From Dichomitus squalens LYAD-421 SS1 (lineage: Eukaryota > Basidiomycota > Agaricomycetes > Polyporales > Polyporaceae): a DNA stretch of 64,000 nt. Positions 1 through 12,680 of the stretch are shown here, piece after piece. The position numbers were made by a program, and so were the translations under genes. The notes beneath the pieces are model-generated. The model did not search any database and was not told the DNA's origin. It was given only the letters and a program-made list of their open reading frames with translations. The stretch covers positions 62,001 through 126,000 of the forward strand of contig NW_006766949.1 in NCBI RefSeq assembly GCF_000275845.1, read 5' to 3'. How positions within the stretch are numbered: the stretch's first letter is position 1; the number at the start of each line of letters is the position of its first letter.

Positions 1-3000
1 CCATACACGAGGCTCTCAGGCGCACAAGCGCTTGATTTTCGAGAGTGCCACCCGGAACGTGTAAGAAAGTTCGACGGGTGGCACCGACCAAATGCGGAGC
101 GCATTGTCTTGGAACCGTCTGTGCGCATCACTGAGTGGCACACAAACAGCATCCGTCCAAGTCAGACCTCATGAAAGCATCCTCAAGATTACTGCACTCA
201 CTATAGCACACTAATTCTTAATAGCGGTAAAGGCAGCCACGAAGTGAGAGGAACTGAGGCACTTTGACCGATAGGACGTGAGACAGGAGTGTTATGAACG
301 TGAGCATTAGCGAGGCGGGTGGTAGTGGACCCATATCGGCAAACAGACCGCGTCTTGTACTAGCACTGCCCTATCGGGTCGCGTCGATTCAAAGTAGCTA
401 CCGAGGTCCTGGTTGATGCGGGCCCGACGACGGTTCAGTTGTCGATGGACGAACAAGACGAGGGAAGAGAGACGGTAATTGGTAGAGGAAGAGCAGCGGA
501 GCCAACGAAGGTCATGCAGGCATCGCGACGTATAAGAGGAAGCGTCAAGATAAACGCCTCGGCGTGGTCGGAGAGTGTGGTCTATCACAACGAGGTGCTT
601 GATGCTCGAATGCGGGCGAGGCGATCGAACATGCGGCTTCTGGTGAAGGAGGTGTGACGGAGTGCTAGCGGCCAGAATAGAAACAACCTTCGCAGCCTCA
701 GGCCCGGCCTTCCCCATCGGGCGATGTGGCGTAGAACAGCGCGATGATAGAGGGGTGGGAGTCGAGCTACATGGACGGCGTTGCTACGTCTGCTGCAGAC
801 TAACAGGACCCGAGGGGGCTGTCCAATTGCGACCGATTAGGGAAGCTATCATGCGGCAGCCACATGCCAAGCATTGGTGAGTTGTAAGGAAGAAGCATCC
901 CAACCGCCAACATCTACTTACCTCGACAAAGAGGGGAGCCGGAAGCCGAGGGTCCTGCCACCTTCGAGGGGCGCGATCGCGCGCAACGTCGTCCGACAAG
1001 TTGGATCAAACCACAGGAGGAGCCCATACGGTGCGTCGTATACCGACTTGCTGTCTTTAAGTCGCGCATATATGCACTTCTGCACGTCTTTCTTGATGGG
1101 CCACTGTATCCTGTACTTCGCGATGTGGCCGCGTGGGTTCGTGATAGAGCCTGTACTGCCTCCGTCCGAAAAAGCCAGTAAAACATTGGTGCATATACAT
1201 TGATGCGTACCAAGGTTTGACGTACTGTTCCTTGAGACGAATACAAGATGCCTCGAGACAATGCAAAGGCATGGGATCTGCCATTTGTTGAAGTTGCCAC
1301 GAGGAGAACACGACGCATGGTGAGTTCAACCGTCTCACGAACGTCTGTGAAGACGATGCCGGTGGTTGCAATCACCATATCGAGGCGCTCACATGCTATG
1401 CGCGCCGATGCACACCGTGAGGGACTATAGTACCTTGTCCTAGGCATAGACGCGGGTCTGACCTAAGGAAGAGGTGAAACCTGATACCCGTGCTGCAGCT
1501 GTCACGATGCGGCCTTGAGCTGGAGTTTACGGTTCGTCCTGAACAAAACAAGGAAGTTGAGTGCCTCTTAACGGGAAAAGACGCCTCGAGCGAGGACAGA
1601 GAGCGGCTTCATTCGTCTCCAACAGAAGAGAGGAATGGAGGATATACAGTGTCATGGAATAAGTGTCTGCATATGTTCCGAGAAAGCATGAGACGATAAT
1701 CAGAGGCGAGGCAATGAGGTATTTTGTGAGGGTATAGCAGGCTTACCTTGTACTCATGAGAAGCTTCATACATGTAGTACATATTGCATGAAGTACAGCC
1801 TCGGTGGACTAAAACCAACAACGGTGATGGTCGGTAAATGGAGGTCTTTCCCCATAAGACGCCCGAGCTAAGGAAAGCATCACTTCCGGCAAAATCCGGC
1901 CGGCCACTCCCAGCCAATCTCCATGAGACCCCGCGAGACGCGCACAGTGTGCACCTTCCTCGACTGCTCCAACAACATGGGCAGTCAGACAGTGTGGGTG
2001 TTACTGGTATGCAGCCCTCAAGTCTTATACGCACGGTGAAGCCTGCGCTATACAACAGCAGAAGCCAACTCCCGCGAAGGCCAACGACGATGCTACAAGC
2101 CGGAGCAAGCCTGACAGCACATTTTGAAGGGGCTCCTTGTGGGCGGACGTGTCATCACTGACTCTCATTCGATCCATGCATGCGGGTCCTCCAACATGCA
2201 GAAGTATCACCAAAGGCTTTTCGCTCCCTGACTGTGGACCTTCCATCACTTAGAGATCACCACCAACACTGGTCGCATGACCAGTTTGGTGTCGCAAAAC
2301 CCCGTGCAGCATGTTGCGAAGGTATGACACTTGTGATGATAATCCTCCTCCATGATCACTGAAAGTCATCAATACACAGATGCGTTCCCTGCTCCCTACC
2401 ATATGACTTAACCCTCGGTATCGCAATTTTCTGGGCTTGTGTTCGATGGATCAGGTCGGCCTGCGGTCTGGGGCACGAACCCCGCAGAGTCAGTCACCAT
2501 AGAGCAGCGACATACCCCAGGATGATCAATCGTAAGGGCTTATGATCCAGCCACCGAAATTTATCTCCCCCATAGAAGTATGTCAGTGAAGAATCGTCAA
2601 TCGTTCCCAATAGCTAGCGTTGGGGGCATCAGCTATCGACCTAGGCTTACCTTTGAAGGCGGATAGAGAGGGCCTGGGCCCTCGACTCTAATGCTGGCGA
2701 TATCTCCGAGGCTAAGGGAATGTCGTTGGCCAGGACAGTAGGACCCCAGAGATCAGCGTACCGAAACCGAGACCGGATCCGCAGTCCCCAAAGATGTAGT
2801 CTCGGTCGCTATATCTATACAGCCAAGTCTCGCCCGCGAGCTTAGCCCCGTATCGTCCACGATCCGCAGATGTGGGGTCTATGTCTCTTCTTAGACTGTG
2901 CGACTAAAGCTGCTGATCATGGCGTCGCAGATCTGACATCCGAGAAGAAACCTCGGACGGTAAAAATGCCATTGCATTCGGGTCATGAAGTCATCGCTGA

Positions 3001-4499
3001 TCACCCATTCCGAGATCCAAGCTCGTCGCATTCGTGGTGTCCACAGATAGGTCTTCTCGCAATCACATGTAGGCATTTCCTTACGTACGTTTCACTCACT
3101 CTCTTTCCAACTCAAAGCTTGGTTCTGTGCCTGGTTACATAGTCGTCCCGTACTGTGAAACAAGGCCACATCCAAATACGGAAAACACTACCCCTATCCT
3201 CCCCTCCGTCCTCTCAGTTCCTGCCGCTATTCCTGCAATGGCACTCCCTACATATGACGTCTCCTCGTGTGTATGGTCTGCCCATTTTCCGTGGCAAGCG
3301 GAGAGGCCGCTGCTGACAAATCCGTCAATGCCTCTAGAAAGCTTCTATGGACCCGACGACGACTTTGATCCCGAACCGAGTCGCCCCGTACGATCCGGAT
3401 CGCGATCCCTCGCACTAGCACAAATACCTCAGCCCGCACTCCGGTTCCGTCAGCACTACACATGTACACATCAGGCCAGCGCCCCGAGGTGGAGAACAAG
3501 ACCGCAACTGCGCCCTTTGTCCAGACATCGCACCGCACTCCATGCCCGATGCCCCGATCGAGATCCGATGTCTTGTGTGGCATCTGCCCCATATCTCAAC
3601 AGACCTCGAGTTCCAGCACAGCGCACTCCCCGGCGACTCGAGCCTGAGATCTCCGTGCTAGGAGAGGACCCTGAGCGCGTTTGCCGCACAGGAGTCGGCG
3701 CGGAGGGCGCGTGGACCTATAGAATACCACAACTTCCGGCAACTTGAATACACGTGTCCTCGGGGAATGGAGAGGGCGACGCAAGGGGCGCGTGTGCGGG
3801 CTGTCCGTAGCAGAGGTTAGAGCTTTCGAGTTGCCGGCTCGAGGCTCCCTGGCTGCATCCTTTCTGCGAGCTGCGAGCGCATGCTCTCGCCTCTCAACTT
3901 GCGGGGGGATCGTGCCCAACGTCCCGCCGGAGGCGATGTGACCGAAGCGGGTAATTGCCCACTCAATCCCTTTCAATAGCTGATCGCGGCCTCCAGCTGG
4001 CATGCGCAATGAATCCGACGTTCATAATAGGCGCAGCACTTCAGAAAGCCTGGCACTAGGACCGAGCTCCGGAAAGCCGAGCGCAGATCGTCCGAGTTCT
4101 GCAGCTAAGCAGGTGCCCCTCGGAGGTACGCACCTGCGATACGCACAAGCAAGCCGAAGGGCGCGCAGTCCAGGCCTTCCTGACATCCGCTCCGCAAGTT
4201 CCTCCGCGCTCCGTCATACTCCCCAGTAACTTCATCCGGACAATCTTCCCTTCCGTCCTGGGTCTGTATCCGGGCTAGAAGCGCGACGTTCTCGACAGCG
4301 CTTCCCACCACCACCATATCCAGAACATACGAGCACCCTCAAACCTTGTGAGGTCGCTGCAACATATGACGAGGGGCGCCTTCTAGCTAATCTGATTGGG
4401 GGCTTCTTGGTGGTCGTTTCAAATTGCGTTACATTCATTGGTATCGTGAGGGATATCTACAAGCAAGAAAAAGAACCGTGATGATGTCGTGACAAGTCT
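1..4499. other. gene-poor, probably decayed stretch
   Basis: I see no supportable gene here. Open frames on both strands are short (at most about 200 codons), overlap one another and lack a recognisable domain. The longest, at 3127-3747 on the plus strand, is Arg/Pro/Ser-rich, resembles nothing I know, and has an equally open frame opposite it. No conserved intron pattern and no tRNA or rRNA signature was seen. Decayed coding sequence is possible but cannot be named. Confidence 0.4.
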
Positions 4500-4509
4500 A
4501 ACTACAGGG

Positions 4510-5931
4510 CTACAGCTGATAACCTACGAACAATCGGATACAGTGGCCGGGGACAGTGGCGATTATTTGTATCATAACCGGGAACTGCGATCGTGTACGA
4601 GGGAAGAGGATAAGAGTGTGTGAGGAGGGGCGCATTAATATTAGCCATTTAAAAAGTAAAGAGTGTATTGGAGAGGAGGACAAAGGGTTCTTTAGAGAGC
4701 CGAGGGTCCTTGCTCGAGATCCGGTCCGGTAAACGAAACCGGGACGATAATCGTAACTCACTGTCAAAGCGGTGAAGAAGAGTGTCTAGTGTGCGCGCGT
4801 GGCTGCCAAAGCGAAGCGCATGTCGGTAATTGTGCGCATGAGGTGGGAAAACGGAAATTGACCGGGACACGGACGAGGGGAAGCGAGGAAGCATGCAAAA
4901 CATACACACGAAGGGTTTGGTGGGGCGAACGTGGGATCGAGCCAGCGGGTGCACGGGAGATGGAAGCGAGATGGGCGGATGGAGGCCGGGACGTGGACAA
5001 CAGACATGTCGCCGAGGGATGGGGAAATGGGCAGGATGAACGGGAAATGCAACAATGATGCTGAGAAGACCAGACACGAACCGAGAGGCGCGGGCGACCG
5101 TCACCGGGACGCCGAACGCAGCTTGCTTCCCTCCCGTCTCGAGCTCGATCGCGACCGTGAGCTGTCCCGGTCGTGGCCCCACTCGATGTTCGGCTTCAGG
5201 TTGGTGAGGATGCGCTTGAACAGGGGGTCGCCGCTGCGCTTCGTCGGGCTGCTCCCCGACGACTTGCTCCCGCTGCTGCGCGAGTTCGAGCGCGTATGCG
5301 AGGAGGAGCGTAGCCGGTCCGCAGACATTACGTCTACGCGGCCGCCGGGAGGAGGCACGACGACGAAACGCTCGCCTGGCCGTGCCGGAGGCAGGACTGT
5401 GGCCTTGCCAGGCACGTAATCGTACTCCTTGTATATGACGCGCGCGCCCGGGGGCGCGTAGACCATCGGTGATCCCCGCGGGGCTTGCACGACTTTCTGG
5501 CCTGGCGCTGGGGCCGGGTACGGGTACGGGGTCCGAACATCTACTGGTGCTGGTTGCGAACCAGAGCGATGGCGGGTGGTGGTGCGGGCAGGGGTGCCCG
5601 TAGACGGGCGTACTGCGTGAGGGTCTGCTTGGGCATAAGCCAAGGCACGGGATGTGTGTCCGTGCGCGGACGACCCACCGGGCTTGGCGGCGGGTACGGC
5701 TAGGTTGGCAGGGAGCGTGCGCGAGCGAGTGGGTTGTGGGCGCGGATGGGAGGAGGAAGTCTCTGGACGAGAGGAAGGCCGGGGAGCAGAGGATGGGGAT
5801 GACACCTCGGGGGTGAAGGGGTTGGTGTAGCCAGTACGCCAGTATGATTGTTCGTTGGCCCACTTGCCTACGCCGGCCATTTTTGCTTGGTAACGCTCCA
5901 TAGCGTCTGGAGAGTAGTCGTACTCTGTCAT
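4510..5931 (-). repeat. source copy of an inverted segmental duplication
   Basis: This block is the 276-codon gene at 5101-5931 plus about 600 bp of its 3' flank. It recurs in inverted orientation and decayed form at 9702-11255. The flanks share stretches such as CCTTCGTGTGTATG and CTCGGCTCTCT in the same order, and both end near a CACTGTATCCGAT / CGCTGTATCCGAT motif followed by GGTTATC. The copied unit therefore covered nearly the whole coding region and its downstream sequence. Confidence 0.75.
5101..5931 (-). CDS. low-complexity Ser/Pro/Arg-rich protein of unknown function
   Basis: Single-exon frame of 276 codons that matches no named family I know. It starts MTEYDYSPDAMERYQAKMAG. A Pro/Ser-rich middle follows, then a more ordered segment around residues 120-200 with PYPYPAPAPGQKVVQAPRG, YKEYDYVPG and PARPGERFVVVPPPGG. 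The tail is basic and Ser/Arg-rich (SSGSKSSGSSPTKRSGDPLF, then SRSRSSSRREGSK), as in disordered, phosphorylatable proteins. No signal peptide or membrane helix is visible. The reading frame is supported by a decayed relative at 9702-10418 that keeps the same amino-acid words (for example GERFVVVP against DERFVVVP). That makes the longer same-strand frame at 4649-6271 a shadow. A TATA-like sequence lies about 190 bp upstream. Confidence 0.7.
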   Translation of the reverse strand: MTEYDYSPDAMERYQAKMAGVGKWANEQSYWRTGYTNPFTPEVSSPSSAPRPSSRPETSSSHPRPQPTRSRTLPANLAVPAAKPGGSSAHGHTSRALAYAQADPHAVRPSTGTPARTTTRHRSGSQPAPVDVRTPYPYPAPAPGQKVVQAPRGSPMVYAPPGARVIYKEYDYVPGKATVLPPARPGERFVVVPPPGGRVDVMSADRLRSSSHTRSNSRSSGSKSSGSSPTKRSGDPLFKRILTNLKPNIEWGHDRDSSRSRSSSRREGSKLRSASR

Positions 5932-6120
5932 TGGTATGTCGTGTTGATGGGGTGAGGGATCGAGGAGGTGTAAGCGGTGAAAGCAGAGCAGGGTGGGGTG
6001 TTGAGCGGAGTGGACGAGAGCTCGAGTCGCTTAAGAAGGGAGGAGAGGCAGCGTCGGGAGAAGCAGCGGGGAAGAAGCCGCAGGCGATGACGAGGGGAGG
6101 AGGGTATGTTCTGGGATGGG

Positions 6121-6128
6121 TATATATG
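6121..6128 (-). promoter_or_regulatory. TATA-like box upstream of the 5931 gene
   Basis: An AT-run (TATATATG on the plus strand) lies about 190 bp upstream of the start codon at 5931, in otherwise GC-rich sequence. The DNA between it and the start is CT-rich on the coding strand, as in many fungal 5' leaders. The role is inferred from position only. Confidence 0.35.
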
Positions 6129-6299
6129 TAGGGCTGAGTAGCGCAGAGGGAGGTGAGGCAGATGCCTCGCGGAGTGGTGGAGGGACAAGTACGAACGGAT
6201 GCCGCTCCGAACGGGCGACTTAAGTATTCGGATAACCCCTTATCCGTCCGGCTAAGTGGAGTTGCCAACAATTGCCCCGCGATCGCCCTCGGGCATATT

Positions 6300-9200
6300 C
6301 TGATTGGCGCTAATTAATTGTCCTTGTCTCATTTATACGCCTCCGCTGGCCCGCCCCGCTGATCCTCGACGCTCACCTCAATGCGTCGCTCTTGCCAATC
6401 TCAGCCATGCTAGAGCACAAACATCATCATCAGCCGTGAGTTATCGCGCTCTCATCTCCTTCTCGCGCGGTGGCGCTGCTCAAGAATCACCCTGTTCACA
6501 AAAGTCAGCCCCCAATCACGTCCAGGGTCCGTCCTCAAAATAACCCCAGATAATGTAGCTCAATGGCTGGATGGGCCAAGGGAACGACCTGGAACCCAAC
6601 GGCTCCAGCAATTACATCGCGATAGTTCGCACCCACCGAACTGACTAGCACCTCTTTGCGCAAGTCTCCCAGGCACCGAAACCTACTTAGAAATCCACAG
6701 TTGGACGGAGGCCCGGCATGAACACTGCGCTTGGTCGAAGCACCGCACCGCCCGTGGTCCATTTCGCTCGCACACTTCTCAGGGCCTTCCACTGATCGCA
6801 CCTTCTGTCACCGAAGTCCATCTCATTCGCCCTTCGCGCACGCCCGCACGGCCCACGCGTCTCTCCTCCATCCTGCCTTGCGCGGGTCACCAGGTGCCCC
6901 AATGCGGTCGTGAGGCGCCCTTCGCGCGATCCACGCGATTATCGTCTTGCTGGCTGCGCACAGGACCCCTGTCCCATCTATCGCAACTGTCCTCTATGGG
7001 AATCGCCACCATCCCTCTGCCCAGCTCCTAGGTCGCACGCACCCTGGCACGGACTCGGGACCCACACAGCTGACTCCATCATGTCATCGTGGCGCGTCCC
7101 CCAGGACACGAACTGGTCGTTTCGAGTTCTACCCACGTCATGGTCGTGCCGCCCTCTCGGCAGCTCAGCATCTGACGTGTCTTTCAGATGCTCGATGTCG
7201 TACTCTCGGATATCTACTTGCCGGCGGAAACCGTAGACGGGACACATCTACAGGGGAACCCACTCCAGCGATGCGTGATGAACGGCCTGCCTTACTCAAC
7301 CTCGCACGAGCGCGTAGGTTCACGGGGCAAGCGCCCCAACGGACAGCGCGTCTCTCCACCCCGCATTCCCCCGCACCTGTGTTCTCGCCTCTTCTCGCTA
7401 ACCTTGACGATCTCATAGGTTTATGCACGCAGCCAACGTCGTCTCGACCGAGTCCGTGGTCTGGTCTCTGTGGCTAAGGTCTGCGCATCACAAAGCCTTC
7501 TGATAACTGGTCGAAGCAACGGCCACTCCGCTCTGGTGCTATGACCGTCGCTCGGTCACCGGTCGCGACACTGCGCATCCAAGCGCCGACCGGTGTCGCC
7601 GCCCGACCCAACGTCGGATGAACAGTCGGCGATTGGTTGGCACGATGCCTATTTGCGACCGTCCGAGTGCACTCCGAGCTTCTGTCCGACATCCTAGGTG
7701 CGACGACGGTGGCACTGTGTGCCGCCTGGATAACAGATCCCGGGTACTGCAACCGGACATTTTGTCATCTATAGCGTCTGGATGCGATCGATGATCGGCC
7801 CACGGTGGTACTCTTCGTCTACCGCGAGCCTGCAGGCTACGAGTCTCAGGAGGCGGTGTGATTAGATGGCACCGTCCCTTCCGCGCTGGCCGCCGACACC
7901 ACCATCTACCTACCGCCCACAGCCCACCCATCTCAATCCATCTACGTCGTGCATTTTACGATATCGGCACTTCTATCTTCACCGCTCATTTCGGTTGGAC
8001 GCACGCGATGATGACGTCTGCTCGTCCCTTTCGCGGAAGCGAACACAAGGCTTTCATTTCCCCTTATCGACCAAGAACGTCTTCTTCGCTGGCCACATAC
8101 ATCCATCACTCCATGTTACGTACTTTGCTTTATTTCGGTCTGTCCTCAAGTCTCGTCTGCGCACTTGCCTTTGCTAGCGCATTCTCGCACATCCTTCCGG
8201 ATTCCTGCTCGTCACGCTGGTCAACATCCCGCGATGCTTCCGCTAGAGGTGCATTTTGAGCCTTCCTCTGCCTTTGCGTCCTCCGCGCGCACTACGCGTG
8301 AACTACGTTTCGTACGCGGCAACGTGTCAGCCTTCTTACAATCCGAGCGTCTGACCTTCCTTTCCCGAAATCCCACGTCTCGTACTCTCGTGCAGCGCAC
8401 GGCGTCTACCAAACCCTGGATCAAACACATCCACGGACGCCCATGTCCCCGTCTCAGTCAAACCTTGCCTGGAAGTCAGCGTCTCCCCAAACCCCAAACG
8501 ATCGAAGACCCCGTCGAAATCTTGCAGCCCAGGAAGCGACTGTCCACATCCGGAAGCCCCGTGATAGCCTCGCGGCTCTGAGACGTCCACGCTTCCCGTC
8601 ACTTGATCTCTCGGCGTGCTCACCTGCCCCTCCGAGTTGTAGTGCGCTTACGTACGGGAGCGCGCGGGTGTCTGGAGTTTGTGGGCTTGGCCACACTGCG
8701 GTGTTCTGTGCTTCGTAGTCGCGTTCCTCGATTCGTCGCGTAGGATGGGCAGCCGAGTCTCCCTCCAGGGAAGCCGAAGCGGGAGGAAGCACAAGACCTG
8801 AATTCCTGTCAGCTCCCGACCGCGAGCCGACATCGGACGAAGGGGGACCAGCACGAACAATGGGAAGGGGCTGCGGGCCTTCAGCTGTCCAGGGCGACAA
8901 ATCGACGCGTCTCCAATCCAATCCCAACGGACGACTTTTCGCCCTGGTGCAGTGTCGGTCGCACGACCATCCTCGTCGTCTCCCACACTGGGCGCAACAG
9001 AGCAAATGATCACTGGCGTTCTCAGCGAGGCCGAAGCGGGGACCCCCTCCCTTTGTGTTGTTCCGTCAGGGCTCGGCGTCCGCGCTCTGCTTCGTCCCAC
9101 TCCATCTCCACTCCGAGCCTCGACGTGCGACCCCAGTAGGCCCGATCGAGAGCGCGAGAGGTCGCGCGACCCAAGGATGGACTCGAGCTCGATCACTTGC

Positions 9201-9701
9201 CCCCGCTCTCGTGGTCTTTGGGTGGCCTGGAGCGCAACGTGCCCCGCTGTGGCTCAGGACCCTACCGCTCCAGCTCACGAGGGGGACTAGGAAGGCACAC
9301 TGGATCTCGAAGGGCGGTGGTCGAGCTGCAAAGCTCCCCAGCACCCCCCTCGTCGCCCCTCTTTCCCCTCGTCCCTTTCTCGCAGCGGGTGTGGCTACCC
9401 CCATTGCATCCTGTCGAGCCGAGATCGTGGCGTTCCGAGGTGCGGCCATCCCCTCTTTCACCGCCAGCTCCTGTGCGGGCGCATCCAGGATGGACGTCAC
9501 CGTCGCGTCGACGCTAGCAATGCTGCAGGGGACTTCGTGCGCATGCCGGCATTCAGATCTCAGAACGCTCCCCTCTCCTGATCTGGAAACAGACGTACTC
9601 AACGCAGTGCCGGTGACGTCGAGCGCAGTTTGGGTACGGCGAAAGGTCGCGGCAAAGGGTTTGATGACGTTTCGTGGCTTCGCCCCTCGCTTTTGACGAT
9701 T
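6300..9701. other. gene-less spacer between the inverted copies
   Basis: Many overlapping frames of 60-210 codons occur on both strands, as expected for GC-rich DNA, but none shows a known domain, a consistent intron pattern or a believable start. The longest (9055-9696 plus; 8454-9005 and 9066-9602 minus) overlap each other and look like composition artefacts. The segment separates the functional gene from its inverted decayed copy. Confidence 0.4.
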
Positions 9702-10418
9702 CTTCTATCAAGCACGCATGGCTGGCTTAAGCAAGTGGATAAACGAACAGTCATAGTGACGTTTGGGCTACAGCAACCCAGAGGAGGTATTCCCAACCCT
9801 CCTCTATCTTCTATATTCGTCCTACCACTCGCCAAGAGAGTCCCTTCTACCGTGCCCGGCCACAACCGACTCGCTCGCGCACGCTCCCAACCAATATCGC
9901 CGTGCCTGGTGCGAGCCACGGTGCGTTCTCCGCCCACGAACACACACCCTGCATTTATGTCAATTGCCTAGGCGGATTCTTGAGTCGTACTTTCGTCCGA
10001 AGGCACGTCCACCTCCGCCCGCACGACGACCTCGCACCATCGCTCCGGGTTACAATCAGCGGACGTCTGGACCCCGGACCCGTATCTGGCTTCAGTCCCC
10101 GGGCATAAAGTCGTGCAAGCAGCCCGATGGTCGACGCATCCCCAGGCGCGCGTGTCGTCTGCAAGTATGAATAAATGTCGGGCAAAGCTAGCTACCCCGG
10201 CGCGTCCGGACGAGCGTTTCGTCGTCGTGCCCCGTGGGGCCCTCGACGTGATGACTGCGGACTATCTGCGCACGCACTCTCACCCGCTCACCCGGTCGAA
10301 CTCGCGCAGCAGGAGGGGCAAGTCCGTGGGGAGCATCTTGACGAAAGGGTGGCGGCAAGGACCCGTTGTCCAGGCGCATTCTGACGAACTAGAAGCCGAC
10401 CATTCAGTGCGCCTATGA
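9702..10418 (+). pseudogene. decayed inverted copy of the 5101-5931 gene
   Basis: Translated on the plus strand, the segment follows the 276-residue protein from about residue 12. YQARMAGLSKWINEQS is followed directly by two stop codons (TAG TGA) and then GYSNP, where the source has YQAKMAG, KWANEQSYWRTGYTNP. Further on, after frameshifts, come RPQPTRSRTLPTNIAVPG, then PDPYLASVPGHKVVQA, RPDERFVVVP, LDVMTADYLR and SNSRSRRGKSVGSILTKG. At least two in-frame stops and more than one frameshift exclude a full-length product. An in-frame block of about 10 residues around YKEYDYVPG has also been lost or replaced. No start codon corresponds to that of the source gene. Confidence 0.85.
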
Positions 10419-11255
10419 GAGCCTGGACGGGGCACCTTCGCATTCGAGCTCGAGCGCAAGGAGAGAGGGAGGCAAGTGGCGCTATGCGTCCCGGTGGCGC
10501 CTCTCGGGTCGTGTCAGCATCTTTGTTTCATTTGTCGATTTGTCGTAAGTTTCATACCAGGTCCTCTCATTCTCATCCCCCGGCGATATGATCATCGCCC
10601 ATCTCTCGTCTTCCATCCCTCTGTCCTCGTACTACCAAACTCCCCAGCCCCTGTCATTTCCTCGTGCTTCCGGTGTACCCCTAGCACCCTCCTAGTTTGC
10701 ACGTGCCGCTGGCTCGCTTTTGATCCGCCGTACCCTGACCCCTTCACTCGTAGTCAGTCGTTGTACTGATGGCCTATCATGAGGCTCGCAGGGCAATAAA
10801 CGGGATCCAGACAGAAAGAAAGATACTCCCCAGTATCCTTCGTGTGTATGCTTGCACGTCTCCTCGCTTCCTCCACCTGTACTGGCGTCCATATCTGCTC
10901 TCCCACCCATGTATATCGGAGCATGAATTTGGCTTGCTACGCACAGGACACTCTTTAGTCGCTCCGACCGTGGTTCACCATTGCGGTCATGATCCCGCGA
11001 TTCCGAGTCCCGAAATCGATCTCTAGAGCGAGGATGCTCGGCTCTCTCGATGAACATTGTCCTCGTCTTATCCTCCCATCGCCAGTCCACGTTCTTCACT
11101 CTTCAGAAGCTCATAACAACGCGCTCCTCGTCGTACACTCGTAGCCTCTTCTTTCGCACGCTATCGCAGCTCCCGCTCACGATCACTACTCGTATGTTCG
11201 CAATGTGTTTCTGGCCGCTGTATCCGATCGTAATAGGTTATCGGATGTAGTTCTG
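10419..11255 (+). repeat. 3' flank part of the decayed inverted duplication
   Basis: The duplication continues past the pseudogene stop. In the same order as downstream of the source gene one finds CCCCCGGCGATATG (source CCCTCGGCGACATG), GTGCCGCTGGCTCG (source GTGCACCCGCTGGCTCG), CCTTCGTGTGTATG, CTCGGCTCTCT and CTGTATCCGAT. Similarity fades near 11255. No gene is seen in it. Confidence 0.6.
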
Positions 11256-11679
11256 GAGATCGAACTTTCCCGACCCTTAACTGTTTGGATCCCTGCCCCC
11301 TTCGCGATATCAACGGATGAGGAAGTTCACGAAGAGACGCCTCCATCTCGCCCCGCATGCTCTCCACTGAATACTATCGAGCAATCGTCACTGGTCGGAT
11401 GTATCTCTCACGCGACGTTCCGAGCAAGGTTCAAGGGTGCTCGTATGCTGTGTATGCGACGGGAAGCCCAATGTCGGACGCTCATGCGTTTCCTGCTTCT
11501 AGCTTGGATGGTGTTCCAGAATAAGATGCCACTGGTGGAAGAGAAGAGAACCAATCCAGGCCAATTAACCATGCCAGGGCGCGGAAGAATCCGTGGAGTG
11601 GATACATACCAGGAAGTCGAAGGACGCCTAGACTGCACTTTTCCTGGGACCAGGATCACATCTAGATTCTAGGAGATGC

Positions 11680-12680
11680 CCAGGTCGAAGTTTCTGTGGC
11701 GGGCTACGCGCGTGCGGGGAGACTGGATCCGTTGGCATGTATGCGTTCTCCAGAGTGTTCTCCTCTAACACGTACGTACTATTCTTGTACTCGTTGAAAG
11801 ACCGCGACATGATCGGCGAACGTCGCCTTCGATGGGTCCTGTGCGATGTTCTTCCTCCCTTCAGCAGCCTCGGTTAGGAAGTAGTCCCGGTCGACCTGTT
11901 TCACATCAAGATATACCGATGTAGGCTACTATGTCACAGTTTCTCCCTGATCTCAGTCGAAACAACACTCACATATATGCGCCGAGATCGGATGAAATCC
12001 GCCTTCCCTGAATACTGCTCTGTCAGCTGCTGCGCCGTCTGCTATCTTACCTCGTCCTCCACACGATAACCGACCGGTTTAATTTGCGAGTGTCTACGAT
12101 AATCCGGGCTACGTATGTCCTGATCCTCCTGTAGTCCGCTACGAGATTCTTAGGCCTCCCCTTTCCCGTTGATTGTCTCGGTAAACGCTCTGCAGTGCTT
12201 GGGGACAACGTTCCGCTGCGGTGATGGCAGGTAGATTTGCATCAACCAGCCGACGTCTATGAATGTGAACGGGACCTGGAGCTGCTGGAAAACTCGTGGA
12301 TGACAATGTTCTGTCCGGCGCGTAAGTGATCAGTGCTGTCCCGGCAGCTTAGCGAAATGCGAAGGCATTTGACCTGATCCAAGATCTGTCGCACGCCCTT
12401 GGTCCCAGGGGTGGCTCAATCGCAGGGGATGACCCGCTGCACCCCTACCGTCTTCGCAGCGCTCAGGAGTCCCTTCTGGTCCAGGACGAGTGCTCCGGAC
12501 ACCGCGCTGATCAGGCTATCGACGCCCTTCAAGGCCAACGACAGTATCTCTACGCTTTCCTTGATGTCCCTCACACGCACTTCTGCCCCGAACGTGCGCA
12601 GCGCTTCTGTCGTAGGGGACGACAAAGAAGCTTGCCGCACGAGCGTGGCTACACGCTGCTACGAGATGCGTCAGTAGAAT
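11680..12680 (-). pseudogene. NmrA-like / isoflavone-reductase-type NAD(P)-binding protein, broken
   Basis: The minus strand gives, in order, the body of a fungal aromatic-alcohol or NmrA-like reductase. VATLVRQASLSSPTTEALR and FGAEVRVRDIKESVE come first, then GVDSLISAVSGALVLDQKG and AAKTVGVQRVIPCD. A TGA stop sits where this family usually has Phe, followed by ATPGTKGVRQ. After a frame change comes VPFTFIDVGWLMQIYLPSPQ and FTETINGKGEA with a further stop. Near the C-terminal end is YVLEENTLENA. The N-terminal Rossmann GxxGxxG strand is not found, so the 5' end is missing or very diverged. The family uses NAD(P)H to reduce small aromatic substrates or acts as a redox sensor. This copy cannot make it. 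Confidence 0.8.

Noticed and set aside
3127..4009. Overlapping plus and minus frames of up to 206 codons
   Set aside because: No family resemblance, no splice pattern, and equally open on both strands.
4649..6271. 540-codon open frame on the minus strand, the longest in the window
   Set aside because: It overlaps the 276-codon gene in another frame. The amino-acid words preserved in the decayed copy at 9702-10418 belong to the 276-codon frame, and the 540-codon product is composition-driven low complexity.
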